The notes: generated from the letters alone by a model not told the origin. DNA of 64,000 nucleotides from Chrysopilus asiliformis (GCA_964034945.1 OZ035962.1:66297274-66361273), one strand, 5' to 3'. Shown: positions 10,901 through 22,790, counted from the first letter of the stretch. A program made the numbers and translations.

Positions 10901-13900
10901 CTCTGCTACAAATATAAAAAACTTTTAAGTAAACAACTGTATTAAGATGTTTCACAGATATTTTATATTTGTCACAAAGAATTATGAGTAACTAGCTTGC
11001 ATACCCGTCGTTTCCGGGTTAAAGTTTTATTTGCATAGGTTTTTTGTACAAAAAATCAGAAATAACTTAAACACTGTTGAGAAAAAAGACGTTGTTCTTT
11101 CACTATTTCCTATTCGGGTTTTAAAATTCCAATATCAGATTCGTGTTCAGCGATCCCAAAAACTCTCAAGCAACATTTTTCAGCTTTCTAACTGCCAGGA
11201 TTTGGATAAAAAATATATTCTAAGCATTTTTTTCGTATAGAAATTTATTTTTAACCAACTTTAAGATTCGTCCCACGCTAGGTAACCGTAAACTGGTTTT
11301 CTTGAAAACCGCAAACACTACTCAAATTTTTTGAGAGAGAGGGAATAAATTGTCCGATTTTGCCTATTATGAAAGCTGCCAAATTTTAAGGTAATTTTTC
11401 GTGGTGATATTGGCAGATAAATGTAGGGTTTTTGTCATCGTCTCAAAACCCATTTAGCAGTTTAGGAGATAGTAGGAGAAGTAGTTCGCTGAACGTGGAA
11501 AGGAATGAAGTTAGAAAGCAAATATTTTCCAATTTTGAACCTATCGGGAAAACCGTATCCAAATCCCCTTGACTGTTCAGAAGATATCAGGCGCGGAGGC
11601 TCAGGAGAGGGGTGCAGATTTATGTTTACAAACAGATAATTTATATTGTGGCTTATATCAAACATTATCGTGTAAACTTTCAGCCAAAACGAACTAATTA
11701 TTGATGCCGATAAATATTCCAAGTAGGAGAAATGTTTGAGTTGAAAGTCATATAATTTTGTCAGATGTCTAAGTTACATCAAGCAAAAAAACTACATCAA
11801 CATCGGTTGAAAGGTTTTCGACCCAAATCATTGAATACAGACATTCAATTTTATATAGTAGATTGTGATGATATATTTTTTTCTTATAGTTCAGAAGAAT
11901 GGATTCCATGGATAAAATAGTAAGTCCTGTTGTGCCACAGCCAGGTGCATGGAAACGTCCACCTAGAACTGTACCGACTGGGGCTCGGAAGGGATCTCGA
12001 GCGCATTCAACCTCAATTAGTGAATCAGATGTGATAAGTCCCAGCGATGAAGTAAAAACGATTGAATGTAAGTTCTTTATTAAAAATTGTGAATTAAAAT
12101 TTTAATTTTATTGGCGTTTTTTCCAGCTGAAAGTGTTCGAGGTGATACACCTGATATCGAATCAGTCAAAGTTGATGATCAGGGATTAGATTTTAAGGTT
12201 GTAAATGACCAGAGTCAAAAACAGCAAACAGAACCTGTACAACGGATGCCAAAATTTAAAAAGGACGATATAAAATATCAATATGGTAATTACGATCGAT
12301 ATGCTGGGTACCGTAATCTGAATGAGTTCATGGATGTCAGACTTAAAGTCTTTCAGCGCAATCCATTCTTGTTCAAAGATAAAGATGTACTGGACATTGG
12401 ATGTAATGTGGGCCATTTGACAATTGCCGTTGCGAGAAATTTGTCGCCGAAATCGATATTGGGCATCGATATCGACAGTAAGTTAATAGCTAGAGCACGT
12501 AAAAATTTATCGCTTTACGTCAAAATTCCAAAGGAACTTGAAACTGTTACGAAACCAATGTCATCCATGGAACCAGCTTTGTCCTTGGAACCCACAACAT
12601 CCACAAATAATGCATGTAATTCAAAGCAGAATCTAATGGGTGCAGTAGAGACTACGAAAATGAACGTTTCAGATGGATCAGTGAAAAGGAAACGTCGAAG
12701 GGGTAGACGAAGAAATAGAAACGATAGAGAAAACTCAAATTTCTTTCCCATTTCATTCCCAATTTGCTACGGCGGCATTAATGAGCTTCTGTCAAATCTC
12801 AACAAAAGTGATTCTCCACTACAATCTAGTTCCAGTGAGAAAATTGAATTTCCTTCGAATGTTTTCTTTCGCATGGTAAAAACTAAATCTGTCTTTTTCG
12901 CTTTCGAAGTTAACATGAATTTAATACTCTCTTTCTAGTCTAATTACGTATTAAAAGATGAATCGATGCTAAATAATGACACGCAACAGTATGATCTAAT
13001 ACTATGTTTATCTGTTACAAAATGGATCCATCTGAACTTTGGTGATGCCGGCTTGAAATTGGCATTTAAGAGGATGTTTAATCAATTACGACCGGGCGGA
13101 AAACTCATTTTAGAAGCTCAAAATTGGGCGAGCTACAAGAAAAAGAAAAATTTGACAGTAAGTGCTTAATATCTACTTAATTTTAGTGTAATTTTAGCAG
13201 GAGATTATGTTTAGGAGAACACAGTAAAACCTCCTAAATTGGACACCGATGGGACCGACCAACTCGTGTCTTGATTTTGTCGTTTCCCGGTTATAGAAGT
13301 TTTGAAGTAAAAAATCAATTCATCTGTATAATGTCTATGTCCCGAAATATGAATTGTTTCGATTAGTTAAGTCATTTTTATGATTTTCATGACTTTATGT
13401 CCCAATTACAGTACACTCGCGTTTATATGAACGTTCTTTTGTATGAACGGCGGTTGTAAATGCATAGAAAATATTTGGGCTTAAATACTCTATTATATGA
13501 ACAGCTTAAAATTTCATGTTCATATAATCGCGAGTGTGCTGTATAAGAAATGTCCCGATTGGAGAGGTTCCGAATACATATTAAGGAGGGAATTTTTTGT
13601 ACTACTTTTGAGGTGTCCAGATAAAAAAAGCTATACAAAAATACGAAAGAGGGATCAGGGTGTCCAATTTTTCGAGGGTGTCCCGATTTTGAGGGTGTCC
13701 CAATTTCGAGGGTGTCCAATTAGGAGGTTTGACGGTATTTATAATTGAGCTCGTTTTATGTTGTAACTAGAATGTGGTCCCATCGTTGTCGAATTAAAGT
13801 AACTATTTCGTACATGTTTTAGAAACACCCAAAAAAAATCCACAAATCACTTGTTTAACGCTCTAACTGCCACGTCAGTCAAAAAGACCTGACACCTAAC

Positions 13901-16284
13901 TGTACACAACGGCCACAATGAAAATTATTAAAATGTTCACTGCAACCGCAACGATTTTTTGTAGTTGCACACATTTTATGGTAATAAAATAACATTTAGG
14001 TATAATTTTGTTTAATTTTTTTTTCTCTTAGTGCCTTTTTGACTGGCAACTAAATATTCGAAAAAGGCTTAACACCAGAACGACGGGAATTTGGAACTAC
14101 CTAGAACGACGGGAGCGGTCATTTTGACCGCCATAAGAAACGACATATGAAAACAAAAATTATCTTTATAGTTTTGCTATATTATGCATCATTTATTATT
14201 CGATACAGCTTTCACAATAAACATTTTTGATACATCGTCCTTGACACTTTCCACAAGTAGGTTTTCCGCATGACGCACAAAAATCTTGCGTTTTATTACG
14301 GCAGAATGATGACTGACGACGTTTTGGACTCTTAGCTGCAGTTGCACAAGGCAGAGTTGCTGGAATCTTTTTGGTGGCACAATACGAAGCACGTAGTTCA
14401 TTTACAAGGTTCAGAATATAGCATCGCCGAAAAATAATAACTATAGAAGTCTAGAGGCGGTCAATTTGATCGCTACCGTCGTTCTAGGTAGAACATTGAT
14501 TTTTTCGCTTTTGTTAAAAATCTCAGAATATTTATCTATTTAAATTTGACGACATTAATAGGATGAGAACAGTCAAAAAAATTCAAAGTGCTGAGGCTAC
14601 CCATTTGTGTGGAACCAGAACTCAAAATGACCGCTTCCGTCGTTCTAGTGTTAAAACTGTCGTGGCAGTTAGAGTGTTAAGTGGGCATAAACATGAATTT
14701 AAAAAAAGGCATGCGCTTATACTCCACTTTTGTGGTGCAAATTCTCCAATTTTTGTTAACAAATTAGAGAAAATGCTGTAATCCGGAAATAGGATTTCAT
14801 TCTCAAATCTTAGCAAACGTATTTGCTCACTTTCATGCATACAAACTGGAGAATTTACTCCAAAAATTTTGAATCTAAGCATCCGCTCATGCATATGGCC
14901 CAGTAGCTTACCTCTTAAATATTCTTCTGGTACAAATTTGAAAATTTCAACATCAGATTCGTGATAAGCGACCTCTAATAGTGCCACCACACTCTCCCCG
15001 AACGTAGACGAATCACAGTTTCGAGTTCTACGTTGGACTCTTTTCTTTTGTAAATTGAATTAATTTATCCGTCTTCAAATTTTAGTTTATGATATAAAAT
15101 ATGAATGATTTACTTGAACGAGAGGGGAAAGTGCTTTGTCCTTTATTCTGCTCTCTATCTGTAGCTTTAGCTGTGTGAAAAATTTCTTTGAAATCCATTA
15201 AGCCATGGGTGTTATGCAGAAAAAAACTTTCACATAGACAGACTGAAATTTTAAAAATGTCATATTTTTGGCTTCAAAGGATCAAAGGGCACGGTTATAT
15301 TTACATAAATCAGTTTTTAGTAAAGATTTTACGTAATTGTTTTTTATATACTATTCCATTTGATATCACGTGCATATTTATTTCTCCAGGAAACAATTTA
15401 CAATAATTATCGCAACATTGAGTTCTTCCCAAACAAATTTCACGAATACTTACTTAGCAATGAGGTTGGTTTCAGTCATAGCTACCCGTTAGGGGTACCT
15501 CGACATCTAAGTAAAGGATTTTGTCGACCCATACAGGTAAGATTTATTTTAGCAATATGAATGGTTGAAAATATAACATTGGACATTTTAGTTGTATGCA
15601 AAAGGAGATTTTACGCCAAATCATGTTCGATGGAGTGATAACTATCATCCGCAGACCCCTGCAGAGGCCTATCAAGGAATTTACGCGGGAGTCGGTCGAC
15701 CCCAGCACCGCTTGTGGAGCTATGATACACCGCGTGGTAACTCCGAAAACTACAGCCGACAGCAGACGCCTTTACGGCCAGGACTTTCAACATCACAATA
15801 TTATAATCCACTCGAAACTGATAGCTATCTACCTAGCTATGATACTGAAGTACCAAATCGACATTACGTCTTCGCTTCACCACTTTACCAAACTGTTTGG
15901 TCCCCGCCAGCCAGTCTCCGGAATTCATCGACTCATACACCTGTATTTGGCAGCGTACGAGAGGCAGACAACGACGATAGTCAAAGTGTTCCGCGCCACG
16001 TTTATCCGCCAACCGATGGCGATGGATCATCCCCAATAGCGGCTAATGGAGCTGGTTTTAATAGCATACGGGAAGTGGATCTAGAAGATAATAACAGTCA
16101 ACAAGCTCAACAAATGAATCATGTCTATGCTAATTGTGATAATTCCTCATCACCAAGAGTTGCGAACAGCGCTGGAACTTCTCCTGTTGCGAATCGCGTC
16201 CGAATTTTAGAGCCATCCGCAGATTCATATGAAGACATTAGGCCGGAGAGTAACAATTTACTCGATGCCGATTCTAATGATTAG
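7910..16284 (+). CDS. bin3: Bin3/MEPCE-type 7SK snRNA 5'-gamma-phosphate methyltransferase
   Basis: Coding exons: 7910-9532, 11890-12067, 12127-12875, 12939-13157, 15390-15536 and 15592-16284. All have GT..AG borders and phases that join, giving about 1202 aa. Family knowledge: Bin3/MEPCE caps 7SK RNA with a methyl phosphate and helps hold P-TEFb in the 7SK snRNP; in flies it interacts with Bicoid. Residues 1-640 are low complexity, with poly-Q runs, a basic [19 protein letters not shown] stretch and Ser/Thr-rich tracts. The Bin3 domain starts near residue 642 ([13 protein letters not shown]). The SAM loop [12 protein letters not shown] lies near 687, and the later motifs [12 protein letters not shown] and [11 protein letters not shown] are in exon 4. 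A basic insert ([12 protein letters not shown]) interrupts the fold, as in other Bin3 proteins. The C-terminal 230 residues are Pro/Ser/Asn-rich and poorly conserved. A splice acceptor at about 7798 suggests an upstream non-coding exon. Introns 1 and 4 are filled with transposons. Confidence 0.9.
9563..9832. other. Truncated repeat end in bin3 intron 1
   Basis: The sequence GGGGCCGTGTATAAATTACG followed by TCACAC looks like one end of a TIR element of a type often seen in insect genomes. No matching right end was found nearby. The rest is T-rich intron. Confidence 0.3.
9833..10404 (+). mobile_element. DINE-1/HINE-like helentron, copy A
   Basis: The 5' end TATACCC..GGGTATA can pair with itself. 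It carries the motif ACCCGTATGGTGA, whose inverse (TCACCATACGGGT) lies about 50 bp before the 3' end, forming subterminal inverted repeats. A (GTCT/GTCC)n block lies at about 9965-10018. Near the 3' end is the hairpin ATTGCCAGATTGGCAAT, followed by AGCTTTTGTTATGTT. This layout of sub-TIRs, GTCY microsatellite, 3' hairpin and insertion between T residues matches non-autonomous helentrons. The frames encoding repeats of RTDR are translated microsatellite, not genes. Confidence 0.8.
10498..10690 (+). mobile_element. Degenerate helentron fragment
   Basis: This segment repeats the middle to 3' part of the adjacent helentron family (GAATATCTCAAAAACGGTGC, ATGATTCTACATAAAACTCC and so on) with many differences. 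It lacks the microsatellite and the 3' hairpin. Confidence 0.6.
10992..11260 (-). mobile_element. Helitron 3'-end fragment (CTAG terminus)
   Basis: On the minus strand the sequence ends ACCCGGAAACGACGGGTATG then CAAGCTAG, i.e. a short hairpin followed about 8 nt later by CTAG, as in canonical Helitrons. It is nearly identical to the 3' end of the complete Helitron at 38072-38524. The interior resembles the decayed arrays at 24.1-24.9 kb and 52.6-52.9 kb. The 5' end was not located. Confidence 0.55.
13222..13735. mobile_element. pogo/Tc1-like MITE in bin3 intron 4
   Basis: Left end CAGTAAAACCTCCTAAATTG, right end CAATTAGGAGGTTTGACGG, which are near-inverses. TA borders the right end; the left border reads CA, probably a mutated TA. 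The interior repeats the phrase GGGTGTCCAATTT near the right arm. No transposase is present. It contains another element at 13409-13541. Confidence 0.7.
13409..13541. mobile_element. Nested TA-flanked MITE (133 bp)
   Basis: The ends are CAGTACACTCGCGTTTATAT and ATATAATCGCGAGTGTGCTG, inverse with few mismatches. TA lies outside both ends (13407-13408 and 13542-13543). It is inserted into the larger MITE 13222-13735, so it is the younger of the two. Confidence 0.75.
14073..14650 (-). mobile_element. Nested piggyBac-family relic
   Basis: TTAA lies on both sides (14069-14072 and 14651-14654). The ends are CACCAGAACGACGGGA and TCCGTCGTTCTAGTG, near-inverses, and a GACGG..GGTCATTTTGACC motif recurs internally. 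On the minus strand it keeps the transposase C-terminal zinc domain (14399-14196). It is inserted in another TTAA element, so the intron holds a two-layer piggyBac nest. Confidence 0.8.
14196..14399 (-). pseudogene. piggyBac transposase C-terminus, remnant
   Basis: A minus-strand frame contains [16 protein letters not shown], then [19 protein letters not shown], then [16 protein letters not shown] and a stop. The serial CxxC pairs match the Cys-rich C-terminal domain of piggyBac transposases. No catalytic part remains within the TTAA borders. A 70-aa frame one base out of register covers the same bases and is a shadow. Confidence 0.75.
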
Positions 16285-16502
16285 TAGCTGCCCTCAAGTT
16301 GTCATTTCAGAATATATTGTTTTTTTTTTTTGTATTTTTTTAAATCGTTTTAGGCATGGTCAATATTCATTAAAAAAACCCACAAAAATATAACTTGTTA
16401 ATTTATTTGAATAATCAAAATCGCTTGAATTTAATCTCTGAAACGGAAAAAAAAGAATTGTCAAACATAAACAACTGTGATTTGCAAATGTTGTAAACCA
16501 AA

Positions 16503-16508
16503 AATAAA
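16503..16508 (+). promoter_or_regulatory. Candidate bin3 poly(A) signal
   Basis: AATAAA lies 219 bases after the bin3 stop. A second AATAAA at 16550-16555 is an alternative. The 3'UTR contains a T-rich run at 16320-16340. Confidence 0.4.
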
Positions 16509-16770
16509 ACAATTTTGTTTTCAGAAATTAGTTTTTCACTTTATATCTGAATAAAATATTTGTTATAGGGCAACTAACATGGCGTTTACTCATAAAACTA
16601 AAAATCGTATGCAACTCTCCCCTCTACGGCGTTTTTCGATTTGACGTGGCTTGCGGCTTGCTGTGCTGTCTTGTTGAATCGCATACGACTTCGGTCGGAA
16701 TATGTCAGAAAGCGCTGAAAAGTTAGAAAAAAAACAAAAAACGGAACGTTTTGGTGAAAGATTTGTTCGA

Positions 16771-17263
16771 AACATAACAAAAGCTATAATTGCCAATCTG
16801 GCAATTATTGAAAACCCGTATGGTGATTTAAGTGAACAGCGAACAGTTGTATCAAAATTTCACTTTGAAGTCAAATTTTCCAATAAGATTTTTTAAAATT
16901 TATTCCAATCGGATTTTCATGTATGGGAGTTTTATGTAGAATCATATCCTAAATAACTTTTGTTTTTGGACTTTTTTGATAAAATTCACCGTTTTTGAGA
17001 TTATTCAGAAAAAAAGTTTTCGTTCGTATGGGGGGTACCCCCCCTAATGGTCCATTTTTGCCCATTAACGAACTTAGCCTCACATTCTACGAAAAACGAA
17101 TCTGCGCAAGATTTCAAGTCTCTAGACGGACATGCAAAATTCAACTTTTTTTATCATTCTAAACACACTGGTGTAATTCATTTTTGTGTGTGATGACGGG
17201 ATCTTGGCGTTACAAACGGTAAGGCAAAGTTAATATACCCTTTGGTTTCACCATACGGGTATA
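16771..17263 (-). mobile_element. DINE-1/HINE-like helentron, copy B, lacking the GTCY block
   Basis: In reverse orientation it shows the family 3' hairpin (ATTGCCAATCTGGCAAT at the left) and the 5' end (GGTTTCACCATACGGGTATA at the right). The (GTCY)n microsatellite and adjoining bases are missing, so the flanking blocks join at CTAGACGGACATGC. Small internal differences also affect the sub-TIR region. Confidence 0.75.
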
Positions 17264-17744
17264 AAAAGGGAAAATTTTGACATCGAAACAAATCTACTAA
17301 ATGATCTTCTCTGGAAAGAAATAGGAACCACTTCATAAACTTTTGTCGACTTTTTTCGTATGCCTGATGCTTCAAAAATTTTCGGCGATGCGTCTTGTCC
17401 ATAGCTAGTGAGTACAAATTCGTTCCCCATGAGTCAAATGTAAAATCATTATTTTCGTGCTCCAGTGAGGAAAAATTGCATAAAAAATATTTGAAGCTCT
17501 GTATAATCTGTATCAAGGTCTTGTTAGTTATTGGTCGACCATTTTATGTTTTATGTTTAAGCGGGCACATCGGTCAATACTTAATAGGACATTTAAATCA
17601 AAAAAGATGTTTTGACATTCCTTATTTGTTTATTGTTTTTTGTCTCGCCATTTCGATTACGTCTGTAAGCATCTTCAGGATGGATTCTCTGTTTTTATAA
17701 TTTCGGTTTTACAATCATATTTTTTTACAGAGCTCAGAAATAAA

Positions 17745-18467
17745 GGGGCCTATTGCGGTTATCGATATCTATTCGATCGACCATCGTTGGCCGGAACGAT
17801 CGAAAAACAATTTGGTATTGCGTAAGGTTCATCGTTCAAGCAATCGTTATTGTGAATTTTTTAGTGTTTGACGTTTGGGAATTCACATTGTTGAAGTTAT
17901 TTTAATGTTTAAAAATGACTTCAACGCAGAAAATACCATATTGAGCTCCCTTAAAACATAGACGAGGTGGATGACAATGGCGATATGAGCGAAATTACAC
18001 CAGAAGACGGTTTTAAAAACCAACGTCAAGGCGAAAATATTAAACACCGAATGTTGAGTTCTTTGAATTCACCAATATTTCAAATCTATGTGAATAAAAC
18101 AGTTTTTACGTTAATTTTTTATTTAAATTATTTTTATACCACTTTGGTCTTATTTATCTTCATTTTTTCAACCAATTTTTATATTGGATTTTTGATCGAG
18201 GTTTTGATCAAGATATTCCTCATTAATAATTTCCTAATGTGTACAAATACTTCCATTTTATTATTAGCCTCTAATTTTGATAAAAAAAAGTAATTGCAAT
18301 ACTTCACCGATCGCTAACTTGACATAAACTTCACCGAACGATCAAACAAATGTCATCGTTCCCAACTGAACGATTTTATCGTTCACGAACGATCAAATCG
18401 ATGATCACAATACCGATTTTTCGATTTGACATTTCAAGGATCGATTGACGAAGCTCACAATAGGGGC
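17745..18467. mobile_element. Probable TIR element with GGGGCCTATTG ends
   Basis: The left end GGGGCCTATTGCGGTTATCG and right end CTCACAATAGGGGCC are imperfect inverses. ATCGATCG-type motifs (GATCGTTC, CGAACGATC) recur near both ends. The interior includes a 108-aa frame (17967-18293) rich in Phe/Ile with no recognised domain. The borders are uncertain. Confidence 0.45.
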
Positions 18468-18701
18468 CAAAGGCTTTTTTCACTTATACTGGTGACGTCG
18501 TCGCGGTTTTCATGTTTTCTTTTTCTTTGTTTTATGGTTTCTTGATGTTTATTATTTTCAGAAGTATTTAAGAACATTTATAACAAAATTTAGTCGAAAA
18601 TTTAAAAAAATAAATTATAACAGCTTAGAGATCACAGTAAGGAGGCAAATAGTGCTTTTTTTGGATCCTCTATTCTTTGTCTCTTGGACAGTGTTTATAT
18701 T

Positions 18702-19183
18702 CAGCCTTATTCCCCTAGCCGGCGGGACGTGTAACGCCACGCAAATTTTTTCTCGATCGAATGAAATTTTCTTATTCTAGTAGACGTAGAAACGCAGTTT
18801 TATTCAGCCCCGCGCTGAATTTTTTGACAATTAGCTGATTTGATACGCATGAAGTTTTATTTGTTCAATTAAATGATTGTACTGCATCTAGTTAGTTTTT
18901 CCTGACCTTCAAAACATATATTTAGTTAAAATTCATTGAATGTGTAAATAAAATTCACATTTTTATTCAAACTTTCTATTTAATTGATTGGTCCCGCAAC
19001 GATTTACTCGCGGGAAATAAATGTATGGAAATGTCAAAATATTCGCGGGTGCGTTTAGCGTGATCCCAAAAGTAAAACGTATTCAGCACCACAGCACACG
19101 CCGGGACAAGTGCGTTTAGTAGAATGCAATTTTTCTGCGGGAAACGCGGCGTACACGTCCCGCCGGCTAGGGGAATAAGGCTG
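18702..19183. mobile_element. TIR element with long GC-rich ends (482 bp)
   Basis: Inverted ends of more than 30 bp start CAGCCTTATTCCCCTAGCCG at the left; the right end is the exact inverse for about 32 bases (CGGCTAGGGGAATAAGGCTG). ATT lies outside both ends (18699-18701 and 19184-19186) and may be a 3-bp target duplication. No coding remnant was recognised. Confidence 0.75.
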
Positions 19184-19499
19184 ATTGTAACTTTCCAGGC
19201 ATCTGCCTGATCAGTTTGTTAGCGAGAGGCCAAGGGGAGAGTGTGAAAGGAAAACGCTAAAGATAATTGGAAATTCCATTCCTCTGACTGGTTAATACAA
19301 TTCTCGTTTGATTGTTTTTTGTTGTCATGTATTCCTTTTCAACTGATAATACTTGAGTTAAAATATATTAAAATTTTATTTACAATAATAAAGAAAAAAG
19401 TGAAGAGTTTTTATAATTATGTCGAAATGGAAAAAAGAACTAAATGTTGTGTTTAATTGAACTCTATCAGCAATTTACAGAGTCAAAAACTCAATTTAA

Positions 19500-19790
19500 A
19501 ACTTCTGATTCCGATTCAGCTGTTTCGGCCTGTTTTTCGGACTAAATTTTAAATTGGCATCTCTTAATCGCTGGAGCCTTTGTTCTAAATTCTTTAGGTG
19601 TTCGACGAAATCCCGTCCAAAATGATTATATCGTCCAAATATACGAGGGAAGTTTCTCAATGCAATTCCTTCATATTCTATCAACCTTTTGAATAAAAAC
19701 TAGCGCTTCGCAGAGACCGAACGGCATAACTCTGAATTGCCACAAAGCATTGGAAGAATCCCTTATTCAGAAGAATCCTTCATTATTCGA
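19500..19790 (-). pseudogene. Ty3/gypsy reverse transcriptase fragment
   Basis: On the minus strand, ALWQFRVMPFGLCEA is followed after a short damaged stretch by HFGRDFVEHLKNLEQRLQRL then RDANLKFSPK. These match the MPFGL and post-YLDD parts of gypsy reverse transcriptase. The YLDD core between them is destroyed and stop codons occur upstream. No LTR was seen, so this is an isolated dead piece. Confidence 0.7.
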
Positions 19791-20045
19791 CCAGAAAAAT
19801 CCCGGGAGATACTTTGTGGAGAATCTTGGGTGATTACGCCCGTGATATAAAAACGTTTTCATTCATAGCTACATATAAGGGCTTAAGAGCAAAAATAAAT
19901 TTATCTCACAATTTGCGCGTTAAAACTTTTGTTCCCTTAATACTCGCAATGATGCCCAATTCGCGAAAATATTTACATCATAATAAAAAATAAAATAAAA
20001 GCAAAACCCTTTATTCATGTACAGTGATCAAATTTTATATCCTAT

Positions 20046-20440
20046 AGCCTAGTACGCAGTTCGAGTAAAATGAAATTTTCCATACAAATTTAACACTGCG
20101 CTTAAATTTAACCTCAGAGATTTTACCAAGCGGTACGCAGTTCGCTGGTAAAATGAAGTGAAAAACTCATGTTGCAATGTTGCCTCACTAGATGGCGTAG
20201 AAAGTCTCCACTTGATTTTACCAGCATTTTAACTGTTCGGTACATTAAATTCGAGGTAAAAATTTGACAGATGAAAATAATAGAGGTTCTGTTTCCAGTT
20301 TTCTTAACGAGTGTGGTTTTTTAATTGTGTGTGCTCGGCTGTCAATGTTTTTTCTCCACAAACAGTTTTTACTTCGGTTTTAATGTGCCAATTTGGAGAC
20401 CGCATTAAAATTTCATTTTACTCGAACTGCATACTAGGCT
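20046..20440. mobile_element. TIR element (about 395 bp)
   Basis: The left end AGCCTAGTACGCAGTTCGAG and right end CTCGAACTGCATACTAGGCT are near-perfect inverses extending through TAAAATGAAATTTT. An internal CGCAGTTCGCTGGTAAAATG repeats the end motif. No transposase is present. Confidence 0.7.
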
Positions 20441-20580
20441 TATATGGTGAAACTATAAATAGAGAAAATGTTTTTTGTGATTTTCTCTACAGTGTCGAAA
20501 CTCATAAAGACAACCTCGGTCATAATGCAATTTTATATAAGTGCTACATACATGAAAATTCAATCGAGTAACTTTAAGCT

Positions 20581-20950
20581 AGAACCTGAATCGTACGTCG
20601 ATGCGTCCGTCATGCGTGCGTCCGGTTGACAGTTCGATGCGGTGACAGTTGGGTACGGCAACGAATCTGGAGTTAATTCATTGTTTTGCACTTCTTCTAT
20701 TAGTTTATCGTCGAAACAATTACTTTCAATTTGTTCCATACTTAAATTGCTTAAATCGTAAACAAACTTTTTTGCGAAATTACATTTCCGTGCGTTGCCG
20801 CATGTAAAAGTAGAAAGTCAACCTACTCTATGCGGTTGCCGCATCGGAAAACGCATTATTATGGGAGTACTCATAGCAACCCGTTGATTCTACTCGAACT
20901 GTCAACGTGACGGACGCATGACGGACGCATCGATGTACGATTCAGGTTCT
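20581..20950. mobile_element. TIR element (370 bp) with AGAACCTGAATCGTAC ends
   Basis: Both ends read AGAACCTGAATCGTAC towards the interior. They continue with GTCGATGCGTCCGTCATGCG and its inverse CGCATGACGGACGCATCGAT. An inner inverted pair (GTTGACAGTTCG/CGAACTGTCAAC) lengthens the stems. It has no coding content. Confidence 0.75.
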
Positions 20951-22790
20951 ACCTTTAAAAGGTATAATGAAATTGAATTAAAAGCAGAGTTGCACAGAGT
21001 TAACTTTGACAGCTCCAACTCGTCATTTAGGAACGCGAGTAAAGTTAACTTCGCTGTCAAAATGAAAGCTTTTTTATTTATTTAAATCTTAGACTTGTAT
21101 GTGTTCAGTAAATATTTTAAGAGAAACCGTGGCTATAGAATTATTTAAGTTTAAAACAAATGAAAGCGATGTATTAAATGGGAAAAATAGTTTTGGAAAT
21201 ATCAACAGAAAACTCGAAGTAACAAATCTGTCAATATGGTTTCAGCTTAACAATTGTACCGAAAGTCAGTCCTCAAACATGTTGAGTCGACGGGATTTGA
21301 TAGCGAATGAGAAAATGTGCTTTAATTGTCCGCGAAAGGGGCGCCATTGCGTTGATACAGTATACTGCGCTATGTGCGCTGATACGCGAATAAAAAATTT
21401 AGTAGCGCAATAGCGCACATAACGCAAACAAGTCAAACGAAACAACTTGGTTATTGAGCCAACTGTTGGGGAAATTTTTACATATGTATTCAATACGATA
21501 GAGGAGAAATATCGCCTTGTCTTGCTTTCTCGCACATTGACTTATAGACAAGCCCAAAAATACAATTTCTTGTTATGTACATATCAGTGTTGGGCGTAAT
21601 CAACTAATTTTTTTAGTTGATTGATCAATCAACTAAAAATTTAGTCTTGGCCAAGTCAGTCATGATTACTTCAGTCATGATTAATACATTAGTCATAATC
21701 ATAATTGAACACAGTAATCATTAGTTTTTCAATCATCAATTTCAATCAAGGATAGGAATGATTAAATTCAATTTCGCGCTATAATTTTTGTATAGAAATG
21801 ATAGTAGGCTTTAGGAAAAACAATTAAAATTCAAATAATTTCAAATGTCAAACAACAAAAAACATGAAATGACATTTCTTATGACCAAATTCGCAAATCC
21901 AATTTGTTATGATAAACGGACTTCTCTCATAACCGGACATAAATCTTGTCCCGTGAGTGTCGCTTATGGGAACTTTCACTATCATTTGTAATTTCATTTA
22001 CATTTTGACTATAAAAATATCAGATGTAAGTATCTCATTACTTCATGATTCGGTCTCCGTCATGAATACAATACTTACCCCTACTGAAATTAAAATCAAG
22101 AGTTAGTTTTTCAATCATGATTATGATTAAAACTAACCAATCACAATCAAAGTTACGAATGATTAATGACTAACAAATTCATTCACAAATCAAAAAAGAT
22201 ATGATTGATTTTTTCAATCATTAGTTTACATATTCTCTTTTCATGGGTCTTGTTAGCGCAGTAACTCAACTCAGCACTGTATTTCATGTCTATTGTAAAT
22301 ACATATGATACACAGCGCAGTATTGAGTTATTTCGCTGATACTGCGCTAGGGCGCTGATACGTAAATGACAAAAATTAAGGCCACATGTTGACTTATTAG
22401 CAACTGACAACTGATCCCCACAAGCATTTCACTTTTTTCTCTGGATTAATTTCGCCAAAATGTAGCCATATTTTGCTTGTTTGTCTCGATGACATTTTCT
22501 TATTATTCACTGATTAGATCACTGAAAGTTACATATTTACTTTTGATTGGATATATATATTTTACTTTTGATTGAATTGCGAGGGATAACGTGTTTCTGT
22601 TTATCTGAATTACGCATAATGATAATGAAAAGTAAAACATGATTTCATAGTTATGTCAACTTGTATTTTATCATATGATTTTAGTTTAGTTTGTATGAGT
22701 ATAAACTAAGCTGAAATCATATGATAAAATATTTAAGTAGCTAAATTTCTGTTTGTTGAGAATGAAATCACAAAAACACTACTTACTTGG
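20951..22790. other. Repeat-rich spacer: TGATTA-rich tract and GCGCTGATAC motifs
   Basis: No gene was recognised. A tract at about 21590-22200 is dense in ATGATTA/TAATCAT and starts with CAGTGTTGGGCGTAATC, a typical hAT-like end; no matching right end was found. Motifs of the type GCGCTGATAC occur at about 21350-21430 and 22305-22365, and again at 22940-22990. A small inverted repeat (TATTTTATCATATGATTT and inverse) lies at about 22665-22732. Confidence 0.4.

Larger units (their letters stand above)
13859..14676. mobile_element. TTAA-flanked (piggyBac-like) MITE, interrupted
   Basis: TTAA flanks both ends (13855-13858 and 14677-14680). The ends CGCTCTAACTGCCACG and CGTGGCAGTTAGAGTG are inverses apart from one base. 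Without its insert it would be about 240 bp. A second TTAA element at 14073-14650 lies within it. Confidence 0.75.

Noticed and set aside
14622..14990. 122-aa minus-strand frame
   Set aside because: No known motif; it spans the right ends of two nested TTAA elements and host intron, so it is unlikely to be one gene.
15596..16039. 147-aa frame overlapping bin3 exon 6
   Set aside because: Out of register with the spliced reading frame and without a domain.
21585..22210. Possible complete hAT element starting CAGTGTTGGGCG
   Set aside because: No inverse of the left end could be found on the right side; only the left end and a TGATTA-rich tract are visible.
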